From CAZWUW01 sp964636895 (GTDB lineage: Bacteria; Bacillota; Thermincolia; Thermincolales; CAZWUW01): a stretch of 32,381 nt of DNA. A model generated the notes under the pieces. The model saw only the letters and a program-made list of their open reading frames with translations, searched no databases and had not been told where the DNA came from. The stretch lies in contig CAZWUW010000028.1 in assembly GCA_964636895.1 (NCBI GenBank), positions 1 to 32,381 on the forward strand. Direction: 5' to 3'. Both the position numbers and the translations under genes were made by a program. This document shows, piece after piece, positions 23,160-31,040 of this stretch (positions are counted from its first letter, which is position 1; every line of letters begins with the position of its first letter).

Positions 23160-23669
23160 ATGACCGAAAATGTTTACTACGCGCCGACCGAAACCACCTG
23201 GGGTACATTTATGCTGGCCTCAACAGATAAGGGCTTATGCGGATTGCAGTTTCTGCCGAAAGATAGCCCGAATTTTTTAGCCTGGCTGGAAAAGAAACTG
23301 GGTACGCAGGGCAAATTGAACCAGCGGTCACACCGGGACGTCGTTGTACAGCTTAATGAGTATTTGCAGGGCCGACGAAAATATTTTGACTTGCCCCTGG
23401 ACCTGCGGGGAACCCCTTTTCAGTTAAGGGTATGGGAAGAACTGCGTAAAATCCCATATGGCGAAACCGCCAGCTATGGTCAGGTTGCGGCCGCCGTGGG
23501 CGTACCTAAAGGCGCCCGGGCAGTTGGCATGGCTAATCATGCTAACCCTATATTGCTGGCCGTGCCCTGCCACCGAGTCATCGGCAGCAACGGGGCCCTG
23601 GTGGGCTTTGGCTGCGGGCTGGATCTAAAACAGAAACTGCTTGACCTGGAAAAAGGAGTGGTGATATAA
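23160..23669 (+). CDS. ogt: Methylated-DNA--protein-cysteine S-methyltransferase
   Basis: A 169-residue DNA repair protein that moves the alkyl group from O6-alkylguanine to its own cysteine. The acceptor is Cys137 in the PCHRVIGSNG motif; the DNA-binding helix region PYGETASYGQVAAAVGVPKGARAVG precedes it (about 100-123). It is the only plus-strand gene in the window, with an AGGAGG site and an ATG at 23160. It diverges from yezD and converges on the cysteine desulfurase gene. No functional tie to the sulfur genes is evident. Confidence 0.95.
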   Translation: MTENVYYAPTETTWGTFMLASTDKGLCGLQFLPKDSPNFLAWLEKKLGTQGKLNQRSHRDVVVQLNEYLQGRRKYFDLPLDLRGTPFQLRVWEELRKIPYGETASYGQVAAAVGVPKGARAVGMANHANPILLAVPCHRVIGSNGALVGFGCGLDLKQKLLDLEKGVVI

Positions 23670-23717
23670 CAGTTTTCCGGACCCAAAAACCATAAGAAAA
23701 TTTAACTTGGCAAAGAA

Positions 23718-23746
23718 AATACCCGCTGCTGTGCGGGTATTTTTTA
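23718..23746. terminator. Terminator between ogt and the cysteine desulfurase gene (bidirectional)
   Basis: Perfect 9-bp stem AATACCCGC (23718-23726) / GCGGGTATT (23733-23741) with a 6-base loop and a T-run on the plus strand. The minus strand reads AATACCCGC/GCGGGTATT followed by TTCTTT, so it can also stop the desulfurase transcript. Confidence 0.9.
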
Positions 23747-23753
23747 TGTTCAT

Positions 23754-24893
23754 TTATTTTCGATCTCTGATTTCCTTTACCTTTCGGGCAACCAGCCCGG
23801 CCGCATATGCCACATCTTCGGCTGTGGTTTCCCAACCCAGGCTGAACCTGACGGAGCCGAACCCGTAAGCCGGGTCTACACCCATGGCTTTCAGCACCCC
23901 GGATAACTCCCCGGAGCCGTCATGGCAGGCTGAACCGGTGGATGCTGCAATCTCCGGCAGCTCCGCCAGCACCGCAGCCCCAAAAACATCCTTGAAGCTC
24001 AGGTTTAAGGTGTTGGGCAGCCTTTCGGTGGGATGTCCGTTTAAGACAACATCCTCTACCTTTGCCGCAATCAGTTGCTGAAACTTATCCCGCAGCGCAG
24101 TTAGACGCTCCACATTTGTGGCCAGCCCGTTAAAAGCTAGTTCTGCGGCCGCGCCCAAGGCAACAATGTAAGCCACGTTTTCCGTACCGGCCCGGCGGCC
24201 TTCTTCATGCCCGGCACCGTGGATGAAAGGTTCAATATTGACGCCCCGGCGGATGTATAAAGCACCAACTCCCTTCAGGCCATAAAACTTATGGCCAGCC
24301 ACTGTCAGCAGGTCCACCTTGAGGTCATCTACCCTGGTGGGCACTTTGCCTACGGACTGGGCGGCGTCGGTATGAAAAACAATACCCCGTCGCCGGGCGA
24401 TTTCGCCGATAGCCGCAATCGGCTGGAGTGTCCCCACTTCGTTATTGGCATGCATGATAGTAATCAGTATGGTTTCGTCTGTAATGGCAGCCTCAACATC
24501 AGCCGGACTTACCTGCCCGTATTTGTCCACCGGCAGGTAGGTGACGCGGCAGCCCTGTTTTTCCAGATAGCGGCAGGGATTAATCACTGCCGGGTGCTCC
24601 ACCACACTGGTGATGATATGGCTGCCCTTATGCCGGTTGGCCCAGGCCACCCCCTTGATGGCATGATTATTGGCTTCGCTGCCCCCACTGGTGAAAACCA
24701 CTTCGCCCGGGTCACACCCGAGCAGCCGCGCTACCCGGGTCCTGGCCTTAACGATGGCCTCCTTGTTCACCCGGCCGAAAACATGGTTGCTGGAAGGGTT
24801 GCCAAAGTTGTCCCGCAAAAACGGCACCATGGCCGCAAATACCTGTTCAGCCACCGGCGTAGTGGCATTATAATCCAGGTAGATTGTTTTCAT
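23754..24893 (-). CDS. Cysteine desulfurase (NifS/IscS family)
   Basis: A 379-residue PLP enzyme. YLDYNATTPV at the N-terminus, HTDAAQSVGKVP, the PLP lysine Lys202 in AGHKFYGLKGVG, RAGTENV, and the catalytic Cys323 in STGSACHDGSGE. It takes sulfur from cysteine for Fe-S clusters. I start it at the ATG at 24893 behind CAGGAGG; the frame remains open to 24950 without a better site. It lies 50 bp after the SsuA-like remnant and could be co-transcribed from the promoter at 25711-25739. A link with cluster supply for the NifB-dependent enzymes is likely but not proven. No scaffold gene (NifU/IscU) is nearby. Confidence 0.93.
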   Translation of the reverse strand: MKTIYLDYNATTPVAEQVFAAMVPFLRDNFGNPSSNHVFGRVNKEAIVKARTRVARLLGCDPGEVVFTSGGSEANNHAIKGVAWANRHKGSHIITSVVEHPAVINPCRYLEKQGCRVTYLPVDKYGQVSPADVEAAITDETILITIMHANNEVGTLQPIAAIGEIARRRGIVFHTDAAQSVGKVPTRVDDLKVDLLTVAGHKFYGLKGVGALYIRRGVNIEPFIHGAGHEEGRRAGTENVAYIVALGAAAELAFNGLATNVERLTALRDKFQQLIAAKVEDVVLNGHPTERLPNTLNLSFKDVFGAAVLAELPEIAASTGSACHDGSGELSGVLKAMGVDPAYGFGSVRFSLGWETTAEDVAYAAGLVARKVKEIRDRK

Positions 24894-24943
24894 GCCTGTT
24901 ACCTCCTGAAATAATTTTCTATCAAGTACCGCTTTCCATTTTA

Positions 24944-25546
24944 CTACCAATATTCGCCATTGTCCAACCGCCTGTTAAGGTTCCGCCTTGCCGGCGTGAA
25001 AAAAGGAGGGGCCTTTACATACGCCCGCACAATATCAGGACGATTCTTCAGTAAATCGACATTTACAATCTGCTGGGGCCATCCTTTCTCCTCGCCTACA
25101 ACTTCAGGCCGGGTAATCAGAATCCTTGCTCCTCCCCCTTTTACAGCCTTCCAGAGAAAAGGCGGTAAAAGTTCTATAGCATCTACCTGGCCCTGCTTAA
25201 GAGCCTGTTCCTGCTTGTCAAAAGGCAAAACCACCACCTGGACTTTGTCCGCAGGAATGTTGTATTTGGCCGCTAATTCGGTCCATGTATAAGAACGGGC
25301 GGAGCTTAACGCAATTTTTTTCCCAATAAGGTCCTTGGGTTCTTTAATCGAGCTGTTCTCCAGTACCAGCCAGGCAGATGAAGGTAATTTATGGGTGGAT
25401 GCCCAACCGGTGGCAATTGCCTTTACCTTATAACCCTTTGATATGCCTAAACTAATAAAAGACGCATGAGTGCCGGCAAAATCATTGTCACCGGTTGCTA
25501 CCGAGGTAACAACATCCGGAGCGGGAAGAGAGACCGGCCGCTTCAT
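24944..25546 (-). pseudogene. SsuA-like substrate-binding protein remnant
   Basis: A 200-codon open frame with the middle of an SsuA-type binding protein: DVVTSVATGDNDFAGTHASF, then IKEPKDLIGKKIALSSARSY and a Q-x-D-A-I-E loop, ending near DIVRAYVKA. The signal peptide and first lobe (about 60-80 residues) are missing, and the last 22 residues (PPFFTPARRN onward) do not fit the family, so both ends look lost. A weak GGGGG site precedes the ATG. Leader element E and a strong promoter lie upstream, showing that this was an independently regulated transport gene. No permease or ATPase remains beside it. Confidence 0.7.
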
Positions 25547-25621
25547 TTGTTATCAAGCCCCCTTTATTCCAATTATGCAATGCCTCTTCTTGCCTTTACC
25601 CCTACTTTCTGTGAGTTTTGC

Positions 25622-25677
25622 TTAAAAAAAAAGGCCCAATTCCAAAAAAGAATTTGGCCTCTAGATAGACTAGTCAG
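25622..25677 (-). promoter_or_regulatory. Leader element E: YUGA/AGG core with strong terminator, P1 not evident
   Basis: Minus strand CTGA (25674-25677), P2 CTAG/CTAG around TCTAT, AGG (25658-25660). The AGGCC then opens a terminator stem GGCCAAATTC paired with GAATTGGGCC (25633-25659), followed by nine T. The strand that should form P1 (before CTGA) does not pair with CCAAAT, so this copy may be decayed, as is the gene behind it. Confidence 0.5.
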
Positions 25678-25710
25678 TCAGCGCTCCGAGTAATCCGATT
25701 GATTAACTGG

Positions 25711-25739
25711 ATTTTAATATATGGTGACTGCTTTGTCAA
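25711..25739 (-). promoter_or_regulatory. Sigma-A promoter upstream of leader element E
   Basis: TTGACA (25734-25739), 17-base spacer, TAAAAT (25711-25716) on the minus strand. Transcription would start near 25704, about 27 bases before the E core. Same boxes and spacing as the yezD promoter. Confidence 0.85.
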
Positions 25740-25769
25740 TACCCAAATTAAAAATTTTGTCGCAATTTG

Positions 25770-26204
25770 TCAATCCACAATCTTCTCCATCACCATCGCC
25801 GCCGTATCACCGGTTATTCGGATGCAGTGCTTAATATGCTCTGCCCCGCCAAACTCAAAATCCTTGATCAACACCCGGCAGCAGCTACTGCCGAACCTTT
25901 GCCTGAACCGGTCATGGAGTTCCTTTGCCGCCTCAAACATGCCCGGCATTTCCGCACCGGGAGCAGTTCGGCCGTATTTTAACCCCAGCGCCATGACCCC
26001 GCCGGTGAGTGCTCCACAGGAGCAGCCGGCCATGCCCATCCCCACCGGAAAACCTGATGCCAGGCGGACCGTCTCCCGGGGCAGCGGGTTGCCCAGATAG
26101 TCGTTGACCACCGTAAAAATCGCTTCTGAACAAAGATACTGCCCGTCACCATAGTACCCTTCCGCAGTTTCCTTTGCCTTTTGGATAATATCTTCTCTGC
26201 TCAT
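25770..26204 (-). CDS. C_GCAxxG_C_C family protein
   Basis: A 144-residue protein with the family cysteine pattern: Cys25 (YLCSEA), Cys61 and Cys63 (AGCSCGALTGG), Cys108-Cys109 (SSCCRVL) and Cys127 (IKHCIRI). The family is thought to be redox-active or metal-binding, but its function is unknown. The ATG at 26204 follows a GAGGTGAT site. It stands alone between the E promoter and the fRMsr gene, in the same direction as both. The six cysteines in a sulfur-metabolism neighbourhood are suggestive only. Confidence 0.8.
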   Translation of the reverse strand: MSREDIIQKAKETAEGYYGDGQYLCSEAIFTVVNDYLGNPLPRETVRLASGFPVGMGMAGCSCGALTGGVMALGLKYGRTAPGAEMPGMFEAAKELHDRFRQRFGSSCCRVLIKDFEFGGAEHIKHCIRITGDTAAMVMEKIVD

Positions 26205-26390
26205 TACATATCACCTCTTCAATATTTTCTTCTACAAATATTTCGGAGGCGACCCATAAATTCCTTTTATAAACACATAAATGTTTTTTATTGTTTTCTT
26301 GTTTTCAATAAATGTCCTTTATCATAAAGTTGGTTCGAAAATTGGTTTGCGGAAGGCAACGCTAACAGGCAACTGAAATTAAAGTTTTTT

Positions 26391-26876
26391 TCAGTCCCTG
26401 CTAAACCAATCCGTATAGTTTATCAATAGCTCCAAAAACTCAGTCACATACTTCTTATCAATCTCATCAAATCTGCTTAACACCGGGCTGTCTATATCAA
26501 GCACGCCGATTAAATGCCCGTTCACAACAACAGGCAGCACCATTTCGGACCTGGACTGGGGATCACAGGCGATATGCCCTGGAAACTCATGTACGTCTTC
26601 CACCAAAACCGGCTCCTGGCGGAGCGCTGCCGCCCCGCAAACCCCTTTGCCCCACTGGATCCTGACACAGGCCAGTTTGCCCTGAAAAGGCCCTAGCACC
26701 AGTTCATCCTTTTTTAACAGGTAAAACCCGGCCCAGTTGATATCCCTTAGCCCTTGATACAGCAATGCGGATGCATTGGCCATATTGGCCAGCCGGTCTG
26801 TTTCATCTGCAAACAATTCTTTGGCCTGGGCAATCAATATTTTGTATGCTGCTTTTTTTTCATTCAAATCAATCAT
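26391..26876 (-). CDS. msrC: Free-methionine-(R)-sulfoxide reductase (GAF domain)
   Basis: A 161-residue single GAF-domain protein. NWAGFYLL, LGPFQGKLACVRI (Cys70), GKGVCGAAA (Cys80) and DVHEFPGHIACD (Cys104) are the signature of fRMsr, including its three redox cysteines. It reduces free methionine-R-sulfoxide to methionine. Four start codons in a row (GTG ATG ATG ATG) begin at 26885; the last, at 26876, has the best spacing to AGGGG. It lies between the D/K pair-2 terminators and the C_GCAxxG_C_C gene. It fits a methionine-salvage theme for the region but is common in bacteria. Confidence 0.9.
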   Translation of the reverse strand: MIDLNEKKAAYKILIAQAKELFADETDRLANMANASALLYQGLRDINWAGFYLLKKDELVLGPFQGKLACVRIQWGKGVCGAAALRQEPVLVEDVHEFPGHIACDPQSRSEMVLPVVVNGHLIGVLDIDSPVLSRFDEIDKKYVTEFLELLINYTDWFSRD

Positions 26877-26906
26877 CATCATCACCCCTAAAACCCATTA
26901 TACAAT

Positions 26907-26926
26907 AAAAAAACCCATTAAATGGG
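26907..26926 (-). terminator. Second terminator after the pair-2 operon
   Basis: On the minus strand CCCAT (26922-26926) pairs with ATGGG (26914-26918) around TTA, followed by seven T. Short stem but strong T-run. It lies between the large hairpin (26956-27011) and the fRMsr gene. Confidence 0.55.
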
Positions 26927-26955
26927 CTTTTAGCTTTTTTACAAATCATTAAAGT

Positions 26956-27011
26956 AAAGTGGCCAAAAGTCTCCCCCGCGAACAAGAAAATTGACTTTGG
27001 CCACTTTTTTT
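26956..27011. terminator. Large terminator hairpin at the end of the pair-2 nitrogenase-like operon
   Basis: AAAGTGGCCAAAAGTC (26956-26971) pairs with GACTTTGGCCACTTT (26993-27007), a 15-bp stem with one bulge. T-runs flank it on both strands (TTTTTTT on plus; TTTACTTT on minus). It directly follows the NifK-like stop at 27018. Confidence 0.8.
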
Positions 27012-27017
27012 ATTTAT

Positions 27018-28358
27018 CTACCTGCCTGCAACTATCGCACTCAGCAGGTCTTCCACCAAGCGCAGACCGCCGCGGTAGCCAGTGTAGCCCCGGTCAATTA
27101 CCGCCCGGTTTGCCACCGGAAAGCTTACACTAAGGTGGGCGGCACCAATAGACTGGGCCAGCTCCCGGTCCAGAGAACTACCCACCACAAAAGCCGGACC
27201 AAAGGCGTTGTAATACTTTTGACTCTTAAACCTAGGCCAATGCTGATTCAGATGCCGGATAACTTCGCTGGTATCGGTCTCAAATACAACCTGCGGCTTT
27301 AATCCGGATTCCAGGTGGGCCAAACGATCGGCCAGAACCCCTTGCTGATTTTCCTGCAATTGATCGGTAAATACCGTCAACTCCGGCAGCCACCCTAGGT
27401 CATCGGCCAGGAATTTGGTTACTGCGGCAGCGTAATTCACATCACCGACAACCACCGCATACCGTTGCAAATCCAGGTCATTATAACAGTCCGTTAGCGG
27501 CTCCAAAAACTCATAATACCTTTTGTTTTCACGCTCAATGAAATCATCCGCCAAAGCACTATCCAAGGCCAACTCCACGCCCACCCGGCGCAGGAACTCG
27601 TCCGTAGCAGCAGGCCCTATAGGCAGTGGAACCGAGATATATGGCGTTCCATGCACTTCAGAAAAAACCTGCGCCGCCTCAACCCCGTACACATCGGAAA
27701 CCACGATATTCAGTTCGGCCGCAGCCGCTTTTTTAATCTCCGGCAAAGAATCGTCAGCGGTGAAAAAGGTGTTCACCGTAAGCCCCAGCTTCTCCAGCAG
27801 GTGACGCAGCCCTTCCAGATTACCCCGCCAGAAAGCGTCCATAGAAGGCACCACCCCCCACAGGTTCACCCGGCCTTTGACTTTTTCTATGCCCCGCTGC
27901 ACATAATTACGGAACAGGGACTGCAGCACCAGGTCATAACCGTAGTATGAATTGCCTTTAAATCCGCCGGTTTCAGCGTAGATAACATTAGCGCCCTCTT
28001 CCCGAAACCCGCCGACCACAGCCCGCACATCGTCACCGATAACCTCAGTGACGCAGCCGGTGACAACAAAGTATAATTCCGCCTCAATGACCTCCAGCGT
28101 GTTCTTGATCTGCTCCCGTAGCCGCTCATCGCCGCCGAAGACCACTTCCTTTTCCTGCACATTGGAACTGGGGACGCTTAGTCCCCCGCAATAGCCGCCC
28201 ACCTGCAGGCCGCTGCCGCCGTTCTGGGTCCAGACAATATTGCCGGCGCAACCGGATGCGGCATGCAAAATCGGCACCGTCCCCGGCAAAGCGGTAACCG
28301 CTGCCACCGCCCCACCCAATGGACAGAGGTAACGGGGCCGCTCGATGAATTTACTCAT
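27018..28358 (-). CDS. Nitrogenase-like NifK-type (beta) subunit, pair 2
   Basis: A 446-residue paralogue of the pair-1 beta subunit. P-cluster cysteine equivalents are Cys12 (LCPLGGA), Cys37 (SGCAGN, again 25 residues on) and Cys102 (TGCVTEVIGDDV). GYCGGLSVPSSNV, EKEVVFGGDERL and ETGGFKGNSYYGYDL are shared with pair 1. The start ATG at 28358 is one base after the stop of the alpha gene (TGA-A-ATG), with AGAGGGGG upstream. It is the last gene of the module, followed by strong terminators. Likely a nitrogenase-like reductase subunit with a substrate related to but different from that of pair 1 (inference). Confidence 0.86.
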   Translation of the reverse strand: MSKFIERPRYLCPLGGAVAAVTALPGTVPILHAASGCAGNIVWTQNGGSGLQVGGYCGGLSVPSSNVQEKEVVFGGDERLREQIKNTLEVIEAELYFVVTGCVTEVIGDDVRAVVGGFREEGANVIYAETGGFKGNSYYGYDLVLQSLFRNYVQRGIEKVKGRVNLWGVVPSMDAFWRGNLEGLRHLLEKLGLTVNTFFTADDSLPEIKKAAAAELNIVVSDVYGVEAAQVFSEVHGTPYISVPLPIGPAATDEFLRRVGVELALDSALADDFIERENKRYYEFLEPLTDCYNDLDLQRYAVVVGDVNYAAAVTKFLADDLGWLPELTVFTDQLQENQQGVLADRLAHLESGLKPQVVFETDTSEVIRHLNQHWPRFKSQKYYNAFGPAFVVGSSLDRELAQSIGAAHLSVSFPVANRAVIDRGYTGYRGGLRLVEDLLSAIVAGR

Positions 28359-28359
28359 T

Positions 28360-29871
28360 TCACTCGCCCCCTCTGCTTCTTATATACTTAAATGCATCCT
28401 CCTGATACCACTTTTCGGTATAAGGCAGACTTACATATTTACTAAGCTTTTTGTTATAGATGGGGTTTTTCAACTGCCGGTAAAGACGCCGGGCAATTTC
28501 ATATACACCCCGATATCCGATGTAGCTCAATCCGGTATTATAAATGACATGCGTCGCTATGCCCAGTTTGGAGGCCGTGGCATTTCCTGACCAATGCCCG
28601 AGAAACAGGTCAGGCTGCAGTTTCTTTAGCAGGTTGGCTTCCTCAAAAGGTTGTACGTTTGCAATATCCACAACAAAATCCTTGTTCCCGGCAGCCAGTT
28701 TTTCGTACTCTGTTTCAGCAAATTCGTCGTGGTGGAAGGAGCGGATCCCCACCACCTCAAATCCCAGTTCAACCAATAGCCTGGCCGTAGCCAGTGCCCG
28801 GAACTCACCGGCGCTGACAAATACCTTTTTACCGGCAAAAGCCGGCTTGAATTCTTCCAAAGCAGCTTCAAGGTCCCGGACCTCGTCAGCAATCAGCTTC
28901 TCCACCTGGTCGGCAAAACCAAAGAAAGCCGCCACATCGCGCAGCCAACGGTTAGTATTGTCAATGCCAATAGGCATATGCTGCAATACATATGGGACAC
29001 CAAACTTTTCCTGGAGATGCTTTAGAAAATAATCATCATGGGTAGGACAGGTGCTAATCGACAGCGCCGCCCGGGTGGCCTTGTACATTTCGTCAGGGTG
29101 AGTAAATACCGGAAAAATATTAACCTCCAACCCTAGAGAACATAGTAACCGTTCCAGCTCCAGTTCATCCACCCGGCCCATAGAGGACACATTCATTAAG
29201 TTTACTGTCCGACTGCTCCGATATTTTTCCTGTTGCTCCGCAAACTCATCGGAAATAACGGCAGCATACTCCGCCGGCACCTCAAGCAAATTGCGGCCAA
29301 TTGAGTGGTATACGGCATCATAAGCCGTAGCCCAAATTTTGGTTTTAAAACCCTCACAATGCACCGGCAGGATTTTGGCGCTGACCTCGTTCTGCAGCCG
29401 GGCAGCCACACCGTCAATATCATCCCCGATAATACCGGGCACGCAGCCGGCTACTACAATGATGGAGGCCGGCCGGTAACGCCGGTCTGCTTCCCGGATA
29501 GCCTCTTCCAGCTTGGCTTCACCGCCGCTGATAACGTCTGTCTCATTAAGTGCGGTGGACAGCCAAATACCGTCCTGCACTTTACCCCGGCGCACGTTGC
29601 CACCCATCCGCACATTAGCGTTTTGAGAATGCGTACAGGAACCACAACCAATAGCCCCATGCAGCAGGACAACACTGTCCGGAATACTGTTCAGCATGGC
29701 CAAACCCGGCAGTAGCAGGCAAATGGAACCCTGGGTAAACCCCCGTTCCCCATCGTCCAGGCAAGAGGCCTTGGGCCTTTTGGCCAGGTCGCAAATAGTA
29801 CCGCCATAAGCAATACAGGCCTTCAACCGGTCCTCCCGCTTCGGCGCCTCTTTTTGTTCAAAATAACTCAA
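28360..29871 (-). CDS. Nitrogenase-like NifD-type (alpha) subunit, pair 2
   Basis: A 503-residue component-1 protein, very similar to the pair-1 alpha subunit. P-cluster ligands: Cys51 (GSICLLLPG), Cys76 (HGAIGCGSCTHS), Cys143 (AGCVPGIIGDDI). Cys275 in STCPTHDDYF matches the FeMo-co cysteine of NifD even in number. Tyr444 (THVIYNTGLSY) occupies the His442 position. NETDVISGGEAKL is the NERDVVFGG-type motif. An extra Cys79 (GCGSC) is not in pair 1. It starts with TTG at 29871, six bases after GGGGGTG; its pair-1 counterpart also uses TTG, perhaps to keep expression low. It follows the URO-D gene by 62 bp. Confidence 0.87.
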   Translation of the reverse strand: MSYFEQKEAPKREDRLKACIAYGGTICDLAKRPKASCLDDGERGFTQGSICLLLPGLAMLNSIPDSVVLLHGAIGCGSCTHSQNANVRMGGNVRRGKVQDGIWLSTALNETDVISGGEAKLEEAIREADRRYRPASIIVVAGCVPGIIGDDIDGVAARLQNEVSAKILPVHCEGFKTKIWATAYDAVYHSIGRNLLEVPAEYAAVISDEFAEQQEKYRSSRTVNLMNVSSMGRVDELELERLLCSLGLEVNIFPVFTHPDEMYKATRAALSISTCPTHDDYFLKHLQEKFGVPYVLQHMPIGIDNTNRWLRDVAAFFGFADQVEKLIADEVRDLEAALEEFKPAFAGKKVFVSAGEFRALATARLLVELGFEVVGIRSFHHDEFAETEYEKLAAGNKDFVVDIANVQPFEEANLLKKLQPDLFLGHWSGNATASKLGIATHVIYNTGLSYIGYRGVYEIARRLYRQLKNPIYNKKLSKYVSLPYTEKWYQEDAFKYIRSRGGE

Positions 29872-29933
29872 CTCTCACACCCCCGATAAATATTCAATAC
29901 TATGTAATCACGTTCCCCAAAACCACCAAACTA

Positions 29934-30959
29934 CTACAAGTACCAACGCAAGCCGGTTTCAATAAAAGCCCTGATATTTTCCGGCGGTACGCCCGGCGGT
30001 ATATCACAACCCGGCATAAGAATAAAATTGCCATCCTGCCCGGCCTTTTCAATGCAATCCCGGGCAGCAGCCGCTACCTCCGCAGGCGTACCGTTTTCCA
30101 ACGGGCTTACCGGATTTACATTACCGGCAATAGCTATTTTGGTCCCCACGACTGCTTTCGCCTGGGCCAGGTCTACCTTAAAATCAACCGAAAGCACATC
30201 TGCACCACTGTCCGGAATCAGGTCCAGCCGGTCTGTAATATCACCGCAAATATGCAGCAAGCTCAAGGCCCCGATGGCTTTCACCCGCTGCATAAATTTC
30301 TTTTGGTAAGGCAAGGCAAACTCAATGAAATGCCGGCGGGAAAGCAAATCTCCGGATGATGTGGGCTCACCAATAGATAATATCCGCGCTCCGGCTTTGA
30401 TAAACGGCTCATAGTAACGAAAAGACAACTCTGTGGCAAACTCCAGTACCGCATGTACGGCTGCCTTATCCTTAAACATGCCGCGCATCATTTTTTCCAC
30501 CCCGAAAACCTGCGCCGCCAGGGAAAAAGGCCCCCACCCGCTGGCTCCGACAAGGGTACGCTCACCAATGGCGCGATCCAGCATAGCCGTGGTCTCCCAC
30601 AGTCCCCTGACCCCCTCATCTTCACCCAGCCGGTTAAGGTCAAGCTTATCCACAGCACTTGCCGTTTCCAGCAAATCCTCCTGCACATCCGGTGCCCCTT
30701 TGGCCCGGAATTTTATTTTGCCGCCTAAGGCCCGAATAGGCAAATTGTTATAACCGGAGCCTGCCCAGACCACATCAGAACGCACTTTTTCGTTAGTCTC
30801 CACAATGATTTCAGCCATTAGTTCAGGCTTTTCGAGAACATCTGCCAGGGCATATCCCCGGTTATTAAAAGTCCAAGCGCCTCCAGACAACAGCGTCACC
30901 GGAATGCGCGCCGGTTTTTCAAGGTTGATGGCTTTCAGTAGAATACCTTTAGCGCTCAT
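29934..30959 (-). CDS. URO-D family (MtaA/CmuA-like) thiol methyltransferase, module 2
   Basis: A 341-residue uroporphyrinogen-decarboxylase-fold protein, paralogous to 16432-17463. The zinc site is His236-x-Cys238 (LLHICGDITDRLDLIPD) with Cys318 (LMPGCDIPPG). A clear GGAGGTG site precedes the ATG at 30959. It lies between the cysteine-motif methyltransferase and the pair-2 alpha gene. The zinc site predicts thiol activation and methyl transfer, for example handling a methyl or thiol group released by the reductase. No corrinoid protein is encoded beside it. Confidence 0.85.
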   Translation of the reverse strand: MSAKGILLKAINLEKPARIPVTLLSGGAWTFNNRGYALADVLEKPELMAEIIVETNEKVRSDVVWAGSGYNNLPIRALGGKIKFRAKGAPDVQEDLLETASAVDKLDLNRLGEDEGVRGLWETTAMLDRAIGERTLVGASGWGPFSLAAQVFGVEKMMRGMFKDKAAVHAVLEFATELSFRYYEPFIKAGARILSIGEPTSSGDLLSRRHFIEFALPYQKKFMQRVKAIGALSLLHICGDITDRLDLIPDSGADVLSVDFKVDLAQAKAVVGTKIAIAGNVNPVSPLENGTPAEVAAAARDCIEKAGQDGNFILMPGCDIPPGVPPENIRAFIETGLRWYL

Positions 30960-30987
30960 TTGTACACCTCCGCAAAAATAACTAAAG

Positions 30988-31015
30988 CCACTTCTCTGTA
31001 TGTCAGTCGAAGTGG
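30988..31015 (-). promoter_or_regulatory. Intercistronic hairpin between the methyltransferase and URO-D 2 genes
   Basis: On the minus strand CCACTTC (31009-31015) pairs with GAAGTGG (30988-30994), a 7-bp stem with a 14-base loop that contains CTGA, followed by CTTTAGTTATTTTT. It may be a weak attenuator or RNA-stability element just before the URO-D ribosome binding site. It lacks the AGG strand of the YUGA/AGG motif. Confidence 0.4.
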
Positions 31016-31040
31016 AAAAATGTGCCGTCTACCGGTTCTT

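Noticed and set aside
9964..29871. True molybdenum nitrogenase (nifHDK)
   Set aside because: Both alpha subunits lack the FeMo-co His, the beta subunits lack the NifK N-terminal extension, and nifE, nifN, nifV and molybdate transport genes are absent from the window.
9964..29871. F430 (CfbCD) or chlorophyll (BchLNB/BchXYZ) type reductase
   Set aside because: Those systems do not need NifB or NafY/NifX, and their component 1 lacks a cofactor cysteine of this type; the neighbouring genes are for sulfur, not tetrapyrrole, metabolism. URO-D proteins here carry the MtaA-type zinc site rather than HemE features.
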